Shown piece after piece: positions 50,601 through 63,543 of a stretch of DNA of 64,000 bases. Position numbers and translations under genes: made by a program. Under the pieces are notes generated by a model that was given only the letters and a program-made list of their open reading frames with translations, did no database searches and had not been told where the DNA came from. The first letter of the stretch is position 1. Every line of letters begins with the position of its first letter. This DNA is from Brugia malayi. Taxonomy: Eukaryota; Nematoda; Chromadorea; Rhabditida; Onchocercidae. Location: contig NW_025062479.1 in assembly GCF_000002995.4 (NCBI RefSeq), positions 11,141,721-11,205,720 of the forward strand, in the 5' to 3' direction.

Positions 50601-53203
50601 TATAGGCTTAAATACGAATAATATACGTTTATGTCTGGAAAGCATCTATGATCAAGACGGTATTAATCCACAAAATGTAGTTGTGGCATTTGATTCCATT
50701 TATAATGAAATATCAGATCTGAGTGCACTGTTTCATGTTAGAGCTTTGCCAATCAACAGTTCAGCTTCTTATAAAGGTGTTTTTACCATTGACTTTTTCG
50801 TATTTTTTTTTCCAAAATTTTCGATTAACATATCGAATTTATTTACAGATTTCGTATTGGAAGGCATTGATAATATGATGACACTATTCCCATATGCACC
50901 ATGTCTAATTGTTGTTGAGGAAGATATGATTTTATTACCTGGCTTTTTGTATTTTCTTGCGCAACTATTGCCACACTTCATGAAAGATAACACTGCAAGC
51001 TTTATTCTATTGCTCAATGAAAACAGTAAGTTTTCATATTTGTAAATGTTTCTACTCTTCTGCTGTACGTCAGTGTACTGTAAATTCAGATTCTTTTTTG
51101 CTGATATTTTGAGCATCTAAGTTAGTATAGTCGTAGTTCGATCATCAACCTTTTGGAAGACATATATAACTTTGTGCTGCATATGAAGGTGAGTTATTTG
51201 AAATAGAAAAGTAGTAATTTTGTTTAGCTACTTTACATTCATTATGAGTGTCAAAGGATAGCGCATCTATTGTCAATTTTGGCTTAGTAAAACTTTTTGT
51301 TTTGTTTTGTGGGATCTTAGTTTATACCGATAATAGCATAGTATAAATCACTCAAAGTTATCGTTTATCCTTTAACATAGAAAAAATGTCCTGATTGTTA
51401 CAATTTCAAGTTGTTAAAAGTCGTGATATGGATGTTTCGTCTGTATATCGTATCGAAAATGGTGTAGCAGCTGGTGCTTATTTGGTGAAAAAGTCATTTC
51501 ACGATAAATTTATAAAAAATCGACAGGTAAGTGTGTGTAGTTCAAGTAAGAGAAACTGATTAGAATATGACTGAATACTATTTATACGACTATCAGTCAT
51601 TTGAGTAGGGAGGAGTGACTTATAGTGTATAGTTCAAATAAGAGAAATTGATTAGAATATGAATTGGATGAAAGAAATTCAAAAACATCAAGTAACTTTT
51701 TATCATAGTTTGGAAACCACTAACATGCCGAACAATTTTGCATGAAAAGACGCTATCCCTTATTAACTCTTTATATTTTTTGCATGTTACAATAATATTC
51801 ATACCTTTTTTTGAAGTGTTGTGAAAGAACGAAATTTGGCTGGCTGATTTCTGCTGTCTCATATATACCTGCTGTATCTCGTGTTGAACTTATCAAAACG
51901 TTTGATTTGGTGGCGTTAACAAACAATGATGGCACACCTATGAAACTAGCGGGAAATAACAAGAACAATCTGTTGTTAGTGTTAAAACATTTGCTTTCGC
52001 TTTCTTATATATGTTCCTCATTGCTTTGTTATAAATGTTTCTCCTTTTGCTATGATCCCATTACACTGAATTTTGTATTGTTTTGATCGGAAAAATTACT
52101 TTTATCAATATTTTTAAGTGTTTGTTTTGATAGGATTTTTATGCGAAAATTTGAGGAAAAATTTTTGCTGTAGGAATGGCGATGAAAAAGTCGAAAATGC
52201 AGATCGATTAAGTGAAGAAAGTTATGATGCAGAATTGAGAAAAATCATTGATAATAGCTGGAAATATTACGTGAAGGGTTATGTTAATTGTCATGATATT
52301 TTTAGTCGACGTGGTGGTATTGATTCCAGCATTGTGACTGTTCCGTAAGTGTTCTTCCATTATGACTAAAATCAGTACTATTCATATTTAGCAGAAAATA
52401 AATTGTATTGAAGTAATTTTTGTAATGAAATACACATATTCCAAAAATTTTAATTAAGACTAAATGAAGGTGAAAGTACTCTGTATATAGGATTATTCAC
52501 TCTTAGAGGGTAGCATGATTATGATTGCGCATGAAAAAAAAGGAAAAAAAGGAAAACCTTTGTTCATCTCATCGCGTTGCAAATAAAATTCGTTGTTGAA
52601 ATTTCAAACTGAAAGAACTATCGTTAAACTAGTGTAAAAGGTTTTCTAATGCTAACTCTAAAATCCTTGTGATTAATTCATTCTAATGTATACTCTTTAA
52701 TTCATTAATATTAATTTGTCCTAATGTATACTTATTAATTCTATTTCCTCAATTTGAGATTTCTAGAAATATGTCGTTTTAAGGAATTATAATGCATAAT
52801 TTTTCGAAGCTTAATTTATAATTTGAATTCTTTCGGAAGAACAAGAATAACATGTGAGTAAATTTCAGTACCATCATTATTATATATGATGAAAGTACGG
52901 ATGCACTATCACAATTAGCTCGGTGTTTTGATTTCCATGTTATGAAGAATTGTTCATTAGGTTCATACAAAGGTATTACACGGTAAGTGTGATCTATTAA
53001 TCTTTTCTTTTTTTCTTTGCTTCATGCTTTTCAATCTGTTAATAATGAATTTTTACGATGAATGAAGATCAGATTTTAAAATTTTCATAATTTTGAATTG
53101 CAGAATCTCAGTTGCAGACGCATCATACGTGATGGTTGCAAGTAGTAGCTCCTTTCTCAAAGTCAAATTACAAAATCTTACTTCGACATCTCAGTCTTTA
53201 TAG
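46155..53203 (+). CDS. POMGNT1: POMGNT1-like protein with two ILEI/PANDER stem domains, 813 aa
   Basis: Twenty-one exons: 46155-46257, 46531-46575, 46742-46847, 47046-47098, 47456-47585, 47991-48114, 48259-48316, 48630-48785, 48907-48979, 49197-49306, 49482-49566, 49647-49840, 49917-50018, 50316-50411, 50606-50776, 50849-51025, 51411-51526, 51817-51974, 52174-52344, 52869-52982 and 53104-53203; the total is 2442 nt. A type II membrane anchor (residues 10-28) points to the Golgi. ILEI-like domain 1 (about 50-206) has GLNIAILN and domain 2 (about 259-425) has RGLNLVVID; human POMGNT1 has one. [18 protein letters not shown] and VVEEDM (559-561) match the GT13 domain, and TIIIIYD plus LARCFDFHV match the human C-terminus. 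The WDWD segment with the catalytic base is replaced by FGWL (640-643), and SAWND reads LLNEN. The family adds GlcNAc to O-mannose. Transferase activity is doubtful here. Exon 2 could end 3 bases earlier. Confidence 0.82.
51533..51662 (+). repeat. 38-bp direct repeat in a POMGNT1-like intron
   Basis: GTGTGTAGTTCAAGTAAGAG at 51533-51570 and GTGTATAGTTCAAATAAGAG at 51625-51662 continue with matching GAAAYTGATTAGAATATGA. The first copy starts 6 bases past the exon 17 donor. Confidence 0.8.
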
Positions 53204-53533
53204 TGAAGTTATCCAAATTCCGCTCAAGTTTTGCAATAGCAAGTTTCATGATGTTGTTTCTCTTATGAAGTCATTCCAAATAGATTTGTTTTGGATGTAT
53301 TTAGTCCTCATCAAACAAATTCTCATGTTATATGAATTATCTTATGAAGTATAATGGACGAATATCCCTCTTATACTTTTATAGGGTTCACTGAATTTCC
53401 GTTTATCTCCAATAAGTTTTTACTTATTTATGTGAACAAACATTAGCATTCATCATAATTCTTTTATTTATCGTATTCTAAAAATATTAAGTTTGAAGTT
53501 TGACGAATATTTAAAACTTAAATTGGAGATTCG

Positions 53534-53564
<31 letters not shown>

Positions 53565-55153
53565 GGAGAGAGGGATGGATGCAATTTTTTTTTTGTTTCC
53601 TGTTATTTTTATTTGTAATCTTCTCTGTTTGGAAAATTTTCCATGCTTCTTCATAGCTGGTTTAATTTTCCATCAAAAAAGTGTTTCATTATATTATTAA
53701 TATTTATTTGATATTTTAAAATTTGCTGGAAAAATTCGGATGCCATTTTGGTCAATGATTAATTTTTGCCAGTAGAAAATCGTCCTTTTAATCTAGCACA
53801 AAACATTATCAACAAGCTATTAATTTGCATGGATTAAAATAGTATTAAAGTAGGTAGCTTTAGTGATTGATATAGATAATCTTCTTGTTGTGGGAATAAT
53901 GCTGAGCATTATTCATCGTTCATTTATATCATTAATTGGATAATCATTTCCATGACAATCCCGTTTTTTTTTTTTATGGTGATTTATTTATTTGATTCTA
54001 GAAAGCTCAAATTGGATTTTTTATAGCTATTGTATTTCTGTAATTTTCATCATAGAATTAATTTGCTATTTCAAATGTCTTCTCTGTAGTTAGCCTTACA
54101 TTGCCTTTTGTTTTTATACTAATTTAATGTGTAACGAAGAGATATTGATATCAACTATGAACAAATATTGCTTTGATTGTTTATTAGAACCTCAGCAAAC
54201 AAAGTCTCTATAATTATTGTACTTTTATTACATACCTGTCTATTATTATACTTTTATTACGTACGCTTCCTATTATCAATGTATTTGTTAGCAATAGCCT
54301 TACCCAATTTGTATGGCAATATTTACTGTCACTTATAAACTTTTATTCGGATGAATTTATTCTCTTTCAACGTTTAACAATGATGATAAAAAATGAAATA
54401 AACCGTAACGTGTCCTTATTATCTACATGAAGACGTTTTTTTTTTTTTTCCAACGTACAATAAATACATATTCAAATTTTTAATTTGATTTTAATTCAAA
54501 TTTGAGTCTGTTAGAATAAGGTAGGATAACTATTCCGGATAAAAGGTGTATTTTTGGTGACATAGATAGCCAACCGGTTGGTGTTCTAAAACACTAGCAG
54601 TAGGAAAGTGTGCGTGTCAGTCCCTTTTTTTTCTTCTTTTGTTCAATGTTTACATTTGATAATCGTTGGTCGCATTCCCGAGCAAGAAATACCACAGTGA
54701 TAAAGTGGTGGAAGTGTGCTGATAGTGCATGTTAATTTTTTAGAATTTAAGTAGGAATATAACGGAGTAAATTGAATGTCATAATTTTTTGGAAGATTGT
54801 TGTTGCAAGAAGGTAGAGTTTAAAATTAGCAGTTTTAAATGTTTGGAAGAATTAAATAGAAAAAAGGGGAATCTCTGCTTCAAAAATTTCATTAAATCAT
54901 CGTTGTTTAATGAATGATTACGAGTCATTTGATATTTATAATTTTGAAATTCAGTGGGCTTGTGAAATTGTTAATATATTAGCTACTTAGCAAAGTGAGC
55001 GAAAAAAAATTGAAGGGATTTAAGATGCTAATTGGACTGGGTTTTGAGTGGGCGATTCATTCCAGTTGGCATCATTAATTTTTGTCCGACATTTTGACAG
55101 GAAAAATATTTTCACAAATCTTTTGAAGATCTCTTAGAAGCAAATTGTTGGTA
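53204..55153. other. intergenic, POMGNT1-like to DEGS
   Basis: About 1.95 kb without an exon-like block. It contains a 29-T run at 53534-53562 and mixed A/T sequence. Both neighbours are on the plus strand. Confidence 0.6.
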
Positions 55154-58033
55154 ATGCATGGGGTTGACGTGCAGGACTTTGGTTGGTCTTATACGGAGGA
55201 ACCACATGCAAGCAGGTTAATTTGTTGCTTCGAGAAAATTGAAATTAAATCTAAATTTGACAGTAGGAGAAAACATATAAGTGATTGGAATGTTTTCTAT
55301 GATACGATATCACTGTAAATTCTTCCAGACGAAATGAGATAATCCAAAAGTATCCGGAAATCAAGAAATATTTTGGTATTGATCCATCATTCAAATATGT
55401 CGTATTGGCAATGGTTTTAGCACAATTTAGCATTGCTTGGCTTTTGCGAGGTATATTTCTAACTAAATTAATACCATTTGATACCAATTAATACCATTTT
55501 TAAATTCGGAAGTGATTTCAATCGTTATGTTCTCAAATTATTATCAAATGATAAGGAAGGATATAAGTAGTTGCCCTGTCCTCATATTTATATATATATA
55601 TATAAGAAATCCTAATTAAAATTTTTATGAATGACTTATGGACTATAATTGGATGAAAATTGGACTGGTTTTAAGATGTTACACTTCAATTTAATACTTA
55701 CTGATTTTTGAGGTATGTCCTAAAATGAAAAATTATCTAGTACAACTGCTTATATGTAGTAGGTACGGCTCTGTATCTCCAAAAAAAAGGTAGATCACTG
55801 GACAGAATAGTCAAGTGAAGAAAGTGATTTTTTGCTGCAGGGAGCACTAAGGTTTTACAAATGTTATGTGTAACTTATTTACATTTTGTTTATAAAAAAT
55901 CAGGTAATTATTACAGATTCAGACTGGTTATTGATTTGTTTGCAAGCATATTGTACTGGTGGTACTATTGGACATTCACTTACATTGGCTGTTCATGAAA
56001 TATCACATAATATGGCATTTGGTTGTGCTCATCCTCTTGCAGTTTGTTTCGTTTCTTTTTTGGTTACAGAAAAAAACAGCAGTGATTTAAAAAAATTCAG
56101 TTAGTTCAGTTGTAGACTTTCTTATCGGTTCTTATGTATGATGGCAGTCAGTTACTTGAGTTTTAGTCTAGAATTCTGCAAAGAGTATATATTAAACAAG
56201 GAGAAGGAAAAAGAAAATAGTAATTGTAATCTTTTCGCTAAATTTTTCTGAGAAAATGATCCACTGCAAAATTTTCGCAACTATTTTAACGAAAGTAATG
56301 AAAAAAGAGAGCAAGGAGGATGGTTTAAGAGAACATAGCTGAATTATTGGTTTAGATTTCGAACTCTTTTGATATCATTTTGATATTGTTGGTTAAAACG
56401 ATAGGCATGTTTCGGAAGGCGAGAAACGGAAGGAAGTATTGTTCTTAGCAACGATTGAAAAGTAATTTGGCATTGGTAGCTGAAAGAATTGATGAAGCTT
56501 ACTATTTCATCCTAAACTATTTTCAATGTTTAAACTTGTGCTATTATTTAAGAACCGCTTGTTTGGATTTATTGCTAATCTACCGATGATGGTGCCTATG
56601 TCGGTTTCTTTTAAGAAGTATCATTTGGAGCACCATCGTTACATGGGTAATAATTTATTATATAACATCATGGAATATTTGTATTTTATTTGCACTACCA
56701 AATATAAACTTTTTCATATTTTCATGAAACTAAACGAACATGCTATGTCTTGAATAGTTCAGTTTTTCAGGTGAACAAGTGTTAGATACTGACATACCGA
56801 CAAATTTCGAAGCACGATACTTCCGTCGTACTTTGGGGAAATTGTTATGGGTCTTTCTCCAACCATTCTTTTATGCTTCCAGACCATTTCTTATTTATCC
56901 CAAAGTTGGTCAAGTTTGATCTTAAATGTCCCTTTCATGTTGATAAAAAAAGTGAATGAATATATATAGTTTTTTGAGAGACTTTTCTCTTCAGAAGATA
57001 GAAGTATCTAGGCCAGTTTGTTTACCACTATTACTTTATTATTGTCTCGCTATTCGATATTATTTATTTCACTTCTTTTTTGTTCAAACTTTGAAGGCGC
57101 TAATTTTTAGGCTGTCACAGATTTAGAAATCTTAAATGCGCTACTTCAAATTTTTACTGATTATGTCGTAATCAGTTTTTTCGGTTGGAAAGCCTTTGCA
57201 TATCTGTTAGGCGGGTTTTTTGTTGGATCAGGTATTCATCCACTTGCTAGTCATTATATTTCTGATCATTATGTCTTTAATCCTGGTCAAGAAACGTACA
57301 GGTAAGTCAAGTAAATGCATAAATTTTTCCAGTGAAATACAAAAAATTGTTTGACGACTTCATTAGTAACTAACAAATATTGTGTTTATACAGAAAAATA
57401 GATCTTTGTTTTGTTTGCTTGAATATTTGAATTACTCAACTTTTTTCTACGATATTTCAAGGTATTCAAACAATGTTTATTCAGGTTTTACAATTGTTCG
57501 TAATCCTTGTTTTACCTTCTCTAGCAATGTCAGCTCTGTGTATTTCTTGTTTATTAATCAGTATAGGTGCTCATCAATATTGTTTTCTTTAGTTATTATG
57601 GACCGATAAATTTAGTAACATTCAACGTTGGTTATCACATTGAACATCATGATTTTCCATATGTATGTGGCAGTAACCTTCCTAAGGTTCGTTGTTTGTT
57701 ATTTATTTTAGTCACTTTTTTTTTTTCGTTTGTGTGATGTTTTCAAAGATCAGATTAATTGTTACTAAATTCATTTTATTGTTGAGGTCAGTCTTTATTT
57801 GTTTAACTATATTTTTGAATTTGCAGATTAGTGCTCTAGCTCCTGAATACTACAAAGATTATATGGTGCATTCAAGTTGGATTTACATGATGTACGATTT
57901 CATCACAAATCCAAAAATGTCCTTGCATTCCCGAACCAAGAGAAAGATGGCAAAACCAACAGATGTGCACTTTTTCGACACTGGGCCAAATACTTCCTGT
58001 TTCATTTATAAGTTCTTCTCATCTGTAAGCTAA
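55154..58033 (+). CDS. DEGS1: sphingolipid delta(4)-desaturase (dihydroceramide desaturase), 342 aa
   Basis: Eight exons: 55154-55215, 55329-55450, 55917-56041, 56553-56646, 56771-56904, 57111-57301, 57593-57686 and 57827-58033; the total is 1029 nt. It converts dihydroceramide to ceramide in the ER membrane. The N-terminus has the family block [12 protein letters not shown] and YPEIKKYFG. All three iron-binding histidine boxes are intact: HEISH (88-92), HLEHH (127-131) and HIEHH (258-262). [15 protein letters not shown] and the LAPEYYKDY segment match DEGS1 closely. The human protein ends soon after the SRTKRK-like segment; this frame runs about 24 residues further. A good donor (GTAAGC) lies just before the stop, so the true last exon may be different. 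Two to four hydrophobic segments fit a multi-pass membrane enzyme. Confidence 0.92.
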
Positions 58034-60522
58034 TTTCCATTCAAGTGTAATTAAAATATTTTCAAATAATGAGGTTGATTTCAGAGACGTAATTTGAAAT
58101 TTTGACCGTAGAATTCGATCACATTTTTCATTATAATGCGTTGATGAAAAATGAAGCGTAGAATATATTCAAGGAATTATTTAAAAAAGCGCATGTTGTC
58201 ATTCAGGCTTAATGGTGTTAAGTTATTGCTAGCAAAATGTTAGTCTTAATGAATGTTACATCACATGGATGAGATCGAGCATGAGGTGGATGCTTCTTCT
58301 TGACATAAAGTTTCATTTCGTCCATGTTAACATCGCTATCTTAATTTGTACATAACAGTGACTTGTTTTCAGTTACTTCGAGGAAGATTGTTTGTCGTCA
58401 AGAATAAAAAGAGCTGATTTATCTTATATCACGATTTATTAGTAATAATTTCTCGACATTATTTCTTATTTGATTTTCTGACGACTGATCTAGCACATGC
58501 ATAATGATCTTTTTTCATAAGACACTTCTGACACTTTCTTTGCACTTAAATTTATAATTACCCTTCTCTAAGTTATGAGAAAAATCATTAACTAATTTAT
58601 TAAATGTCATGTAAATTGCAATCACACTTTATTATATGATTGTGATGCTCATCTCTTTATTGTATTGTGTTGCATTTCAGTCTTATATGTGCATTCATAA
58701 TTTATGAGAATGAAACTCCAAGAAGGTAAAGAAAACGGAGCTGAATGATTTTCGGATATTTTCAGTGCTAGAGGGCTTAATATGCTATGTAGATAATGAT
58801 GTGGGACTTCCATGAAGAAAACAGAAATTCAGTTAGCGGGTAGCGAGGTTAAAAAACCGAAAACATTAAAAATGCGGATGTATGTTTCAGATTTAACTGG
58901 TAGAAATCGTTTGAATTCAGTCTTTTTGAACTCACTATATTAATTTATATATTAGAGTTCGAACGTTGAATTTTGAGGCAAGCTTTAGTGGTGAAAAATT
59001 ACAGGAAACATTTCCGGAAAAGTGCACTTTCCAGTAGTTCTTTTTTTTTCGCTTCCTTGGTAAATTGGTCTCGAATATTTTTTTTTTGCTCTGTTAATCG
59101 AATTTAGTTCAGGGTTTCTCTTTTTTTTTTATTTGCAGTGACTTGTTTCCTTGGTTACTCTACTCCGTTTTCCCTTACTCGTACCTTGACATCTGGAACT
59201 GTTTTCATTATCACATTAAAAGTGCGTGAAATGTTAGCTGCAACCTCATTCAAATTTCTTTCCTAGCCATTTTTCTTTTAATTCAAAATGATTGACTTCT
59301 TTCTTCGACGATTAAAATACTTTATTGTGAATGGTTGATGAATTAAATTTTCCAAATAAAATTTCGCCTTTTTTAGTTATTTTACTATCAATGATAGCAT
59401 TGAGAAGAAATGTAAATAATATACTGAAGTTATTTAAAATAATTTATACATGGAATTATAAAATATACATCTCTATGCATGCAAACATCGCTATAAAAAG
59501 ATATATGTGAATTTTTGGTTAATGGATTAAGTTTCCCATTATTAATTACTACATACAACAAATGTTAATAACTACAAGAAGTCACAACATTATCATGCAT
59601 TTCATTCATTTGTCAATGTATTAGAAACAAGGCTGATTGTTTTTGAGAAAATATAAAAGCATAATTTCCACTACCTATTAGACTGGGACGAGAAATTATC
59701 GTTTTAATTAATTAAGGTAAACATATGCAGGTATAACGCAAGCGATTATAACACGGAAAAAGCAGTGATTATTCTTTAATATATCACAATACCCTTATTA
59801 TTTATCAAATAATTTTAATCATGAAATTAAAAGGCTAGTTGGTTGATATTAAAAATTTTTTAACATATTAAAGAACTATTTTAAAAAGAGGGAAGAAGCT
59901 ATGAAATGATATAATAGTTTTATTTAATAAACTTTATGATACTATTTTTGAGAGATAAGTGTAAATGAAAACATTTTTAGTGCTATCAGTTGTATTAATT
60001 TTTGAAACATATTTATTACATTTTTTTTTCTTTTTCTTTTTTTTCTGCTTCTTAAAAATTAAAAAATATCATTCATCATCTTTATCCATATTAATCAAAA
60101 TTATCAATCAAATTATGCAGGAAGGGTATGAAAAAGTTTGAACTAAATTAATATTTTGATCAATCTGGTGGATAATTCTTTTCTCATAATTAATTTTATT
60201 TCATTTTTTGATGAGTAATTTCAATTATTGATTTGAAATTACAGCAAACTTTTTTACAATTCTGGAATTAAAATTGTTTAAATCAATATAGGTGAACTGC
60301 TTTTAAGATGGTAGCCGAATTTTGTTGAAATTGTTTCATTTGGTCGTAATATTTTCATTATAATTGTTCTGTTATAATTCCATTAGTTCTGATGAAATTA
60401 AGTATCATTTTAATTATTTCTTGTGAATTTTGAAGAAAGATGAAAAGGTTTTTAATTAACATTACAGCTGATTACATATCATCTTTTTATATAAATTTCG
60501 GTTTCTTTCTTTTTTTTTTGTT

Positions 60523-60555
60523 GGGGGGAGGGGTGGGGGGGGGGGGGGAGGGTGG
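60523..60555 (+). other. isolated G-run, potential G-quadruplex
   Basis: Thirty-three bases hold only four non-G positions, with G-tracts of six, five, fourteen and three broken by single A or T and then followed by GG. A long T-run precedes it. Surrounding DNA is about 80% A+T. Confidence 0.75.
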
Positions 60556-61715
60556 CAGAGAGAAATTCAGCAAATAGTTTTGAACTAACTTATACATTAA
60601 AGTACTTCAAATAATTTACACACAAAAAAAAAACCCAGATACAAAACGTTAACAGCAATCCATCTATGATATTATTTAAATCGTACATATTAATTAAAAA
60701 AACTTAATAATGAAATGAAGATTTTACTGCAAAATTCACAATATTTAAAATAATCAAATTAATAAGGAATCATTTGTATAATGAAAGAAAAAGAAGGTTT
60801 AAAAAATATAATGGTTGTTAATTAGTTAAATTAATTAAATTAAAATACAGTCATTTTGATTATTAAATATTATTAAAATGAACTATTCCTAAAATGTTCA
60901 ATATATTCATTTTAAAAAGAAAAAATTTTCTTTCCCCATTTCTTTTTTTCACACATATATCATTGAATGTATTTGTAAAAATCATCCAATATTTAATATA
61001 TTAAACAATTTACATATTATTTTTTTCAGAGAAATTTTAATATGCTTATTTGATAATAATAATAATATTATAATTATTCTAATTAAATGAATTTTAAATT
61101 TTATACTATTTTATTCAAAAAAAAACTGCATGCATATATCATTAAAAAAAGTATAAGAATTGCGATTGTATCTTCTAGTGGGTGATATATAATTTTATTA
61201 CTTCTTAAAAGCATTGAAATGGAATAAAAAATAAAAAAGAAAAAAACATATTTATATGTACGTAAAATGATTTGATCCATTAGTAAAAATGGTCCTTCTC
61301 TGCCAATATAAATTTATATAAATTTGTCATTAATGTAATTGCAACTAGGCACAAAAATCTCAAATGATAGACATAAAAATTAGCTTGGATGAATTAAATT
61401 TAGGTTTATCAGCAAAAAGAAAAAACGGAAAAATTTTCATAGTGTATCAAATTAAGAGGAAAAAATGACTATAAATATTCACTCAATCATTCATTCATTT
61501 TACATTTTCATATTAGTCTTCAAAGAAAAAATAAATTCTTTTTATTATTATCAAATATTTTATGAATACCTTGCATGATCATAATAATTTCTAAGATTGT
61601 TTCAGACAATAAAATTTATCTATCACTTTGATGTTATCAATAATTATTATCATGAATCAATATCACATATATATGATATTCATCATATGATTTTTTTTTA
61701 ATTTGCCTAAAATTG

Positions 61716-61853
61716 GAAGTTCTAATTTTTTTTAAATTATCATTTTATGTAAAATTATAATTCCTAATTTTTCTAAATTGCTGCATTATTTTAATTATGA
61801 TTCCCAATTTTTTTAAATTAACATTTTGTTTAAAATTATAATTTCTAATTTTG
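61716..61853 (+). repeat. degenerate AT-rich tandem repeat, about 60-bp period
   Basis: The words TAAAATTATAATTYCTAATTTT and TTTTTTAAATTAWCATTTT recur about every 60 bases, in roughly two to three diverged units. Confidence 0.5.
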
Positions 61854-63434
61854 TTTCTTATTTTTTTTATATTATGAATTTCCAAAATTATCATTCTCAT
61901 TTATCACAAAAAATTTTAGTCAATTTTTCCTTTTCTTTTAAGCATAAATAAATGTCATTTAAATTTCATTTTGGTTATTTAGTTTTATCATTTAAAAACA
62001 AGCAAAAGAAAGAAAGCTAAAACTAAATTAGGAAACTTTTTTTTTTTTTTTTTCAATTTTCTTTTTCTCATCTTCTTCAGACTTGCATTATTTACCTTGA
62101 ACCTATAAATAAGCAAAAAAAAAAGAGAGAAGAAATACAATTTGTAATAATAAATAGCAAAAAATGAAAATATTTTAAATTTCGACAAATTTTAGTTTTC
62201 TTTTTATTAATAATGTTGTTTTGTTGCTTACATTCTTTGTAATAATATTATTTTGTTTACTGTTGTCATTTGTTTATTGTTGTTCTTGTTATTTGTTTGC
62301 TGTTGTTGCTACTTCTATTACATTAATTTACTAGCATAATTATTTTCTTTTTTAGTATGAAGATTAAATCAAATAATTCCATGACAACTAATAATTTGAA
62401 TTTAATGCAATAATAAGACATTTCCAATTGTTATAATCAAATTTGAAATCTGAATTATTACATTTATATACGGTTATAATTTGATAATTTCATCATTTTT
62501 AAGCATTTTAAATATCCAATAAATTGCTAACATTTCACCTAGTAATTTTATCACCTTATTTTCTTTTTCTTTCTTTTTCGTTCCATGTATTTAAATTTAT
62601 TAATTCAAAAAAATATAAATTTGCAAGATATTTTTAAATTGTTGACATTTATACTCTTTCTTCTTATTTTATTATTTAAATAGAATAATTTTCCTTTCTT
62701 TTTTCTTTTTTTATTAGAAGAAATATTATATTATTCAAAATATTTTCTCATCAATATAATTTTATTGATACTAAAATTGAAATGATTTTTTTTCAAAGAA
62801 AAAAGAAATTAAAAAGTTAGAAGTTTTTCTAAAATAATTTTTCCTTTTGATACATCACAACAATAATTAGGTTAATCTTTTCAAAATTTGAATTTAACTA
62901 AATATCAGCAATTTTAACAATTAGCTAAGCAATTCAAATATATAATCAAAAACGATTTTTTTTTTTTTTTTTTTTTAATAATAAAAATTAATATGATGAA
63001 AAAATAAAAAATCAATAACATATATATATAATCATTGTAATCACACTTATACTAAATAAATAACTATGAACCGGTGAGAATCGTTTTCAGAATTAACGAT
63101 TAATCATTTTTACCCATAAAAATGACTACAATTCTTTTGTTGCATATAATGTAATTTATAATCACCATTAAAACATAGTAAAATATGTTTGTTAAATAAT
63201 TGAAAAATTATTTTGTTGTAAAATTGATATGGTTGATCAGTAATTTTAGCACTTTATTTATTTATTTACTTTTTGCTTTCTTTCTTTTTTTCTTTTTAAC
63301 GAAAAATTTATGCTACTACAATTAAAATTTAAAATTTTGCATATTACATGTGTGTATTACATATTATACTTGGTCTTTGTTTGATTATTCATTTTAAAAT
63401 TATTTAGATAATTTTTTCATTTATAGATTTGAAA

Positions 63435-63543
63435 ATGCTTACAATTGCTTTTCAATCAATGAATTATTTGCTTATAGCATTGATATGCATAACGTTGATG
63501 CATTCATTGGGATCAACAGGAATACGTACATTTCAAACTGAAT
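63435..63543 (+). CDS. first exon of a secreted protein, continues beyond the window
   Basis: An ATTTATAG acceptor (ends 63426) lies 8 bases before the ATG, as for spliced-leader addition. The exon encodes a signal peptide with core YLLIALICITLMHSLG, then STGIRTFQTE. It ends at a GTAAAG donor in phase 1; without splicing a stop follows three codons later. No downstream exon is visible before the window ends. The family is unknown. Confidence 0.45.

Larger units (their letters stand above)
58034..63434. other. 5.4-kb intergenic region
   Basis: No exon with family similarity was found. It is mainly A/T-rich with many homopolymers. It contains the G-run at 60523-60555 and a weak tandem repeat near 61716-61853. 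TTG/TTGTT-rich text occurs at 62215-62330. Confidence 0.6.

Noticed and set aside
51117..51187. Possible extra exon in the POMGNT1-like gene (acceptor TATAG, donor GTGAGT)
   Set aside because: Its open frame does not fit the phases of the flanking exons, whereas exon 16 joins exon 17 directly in phase and matches the human spacing.
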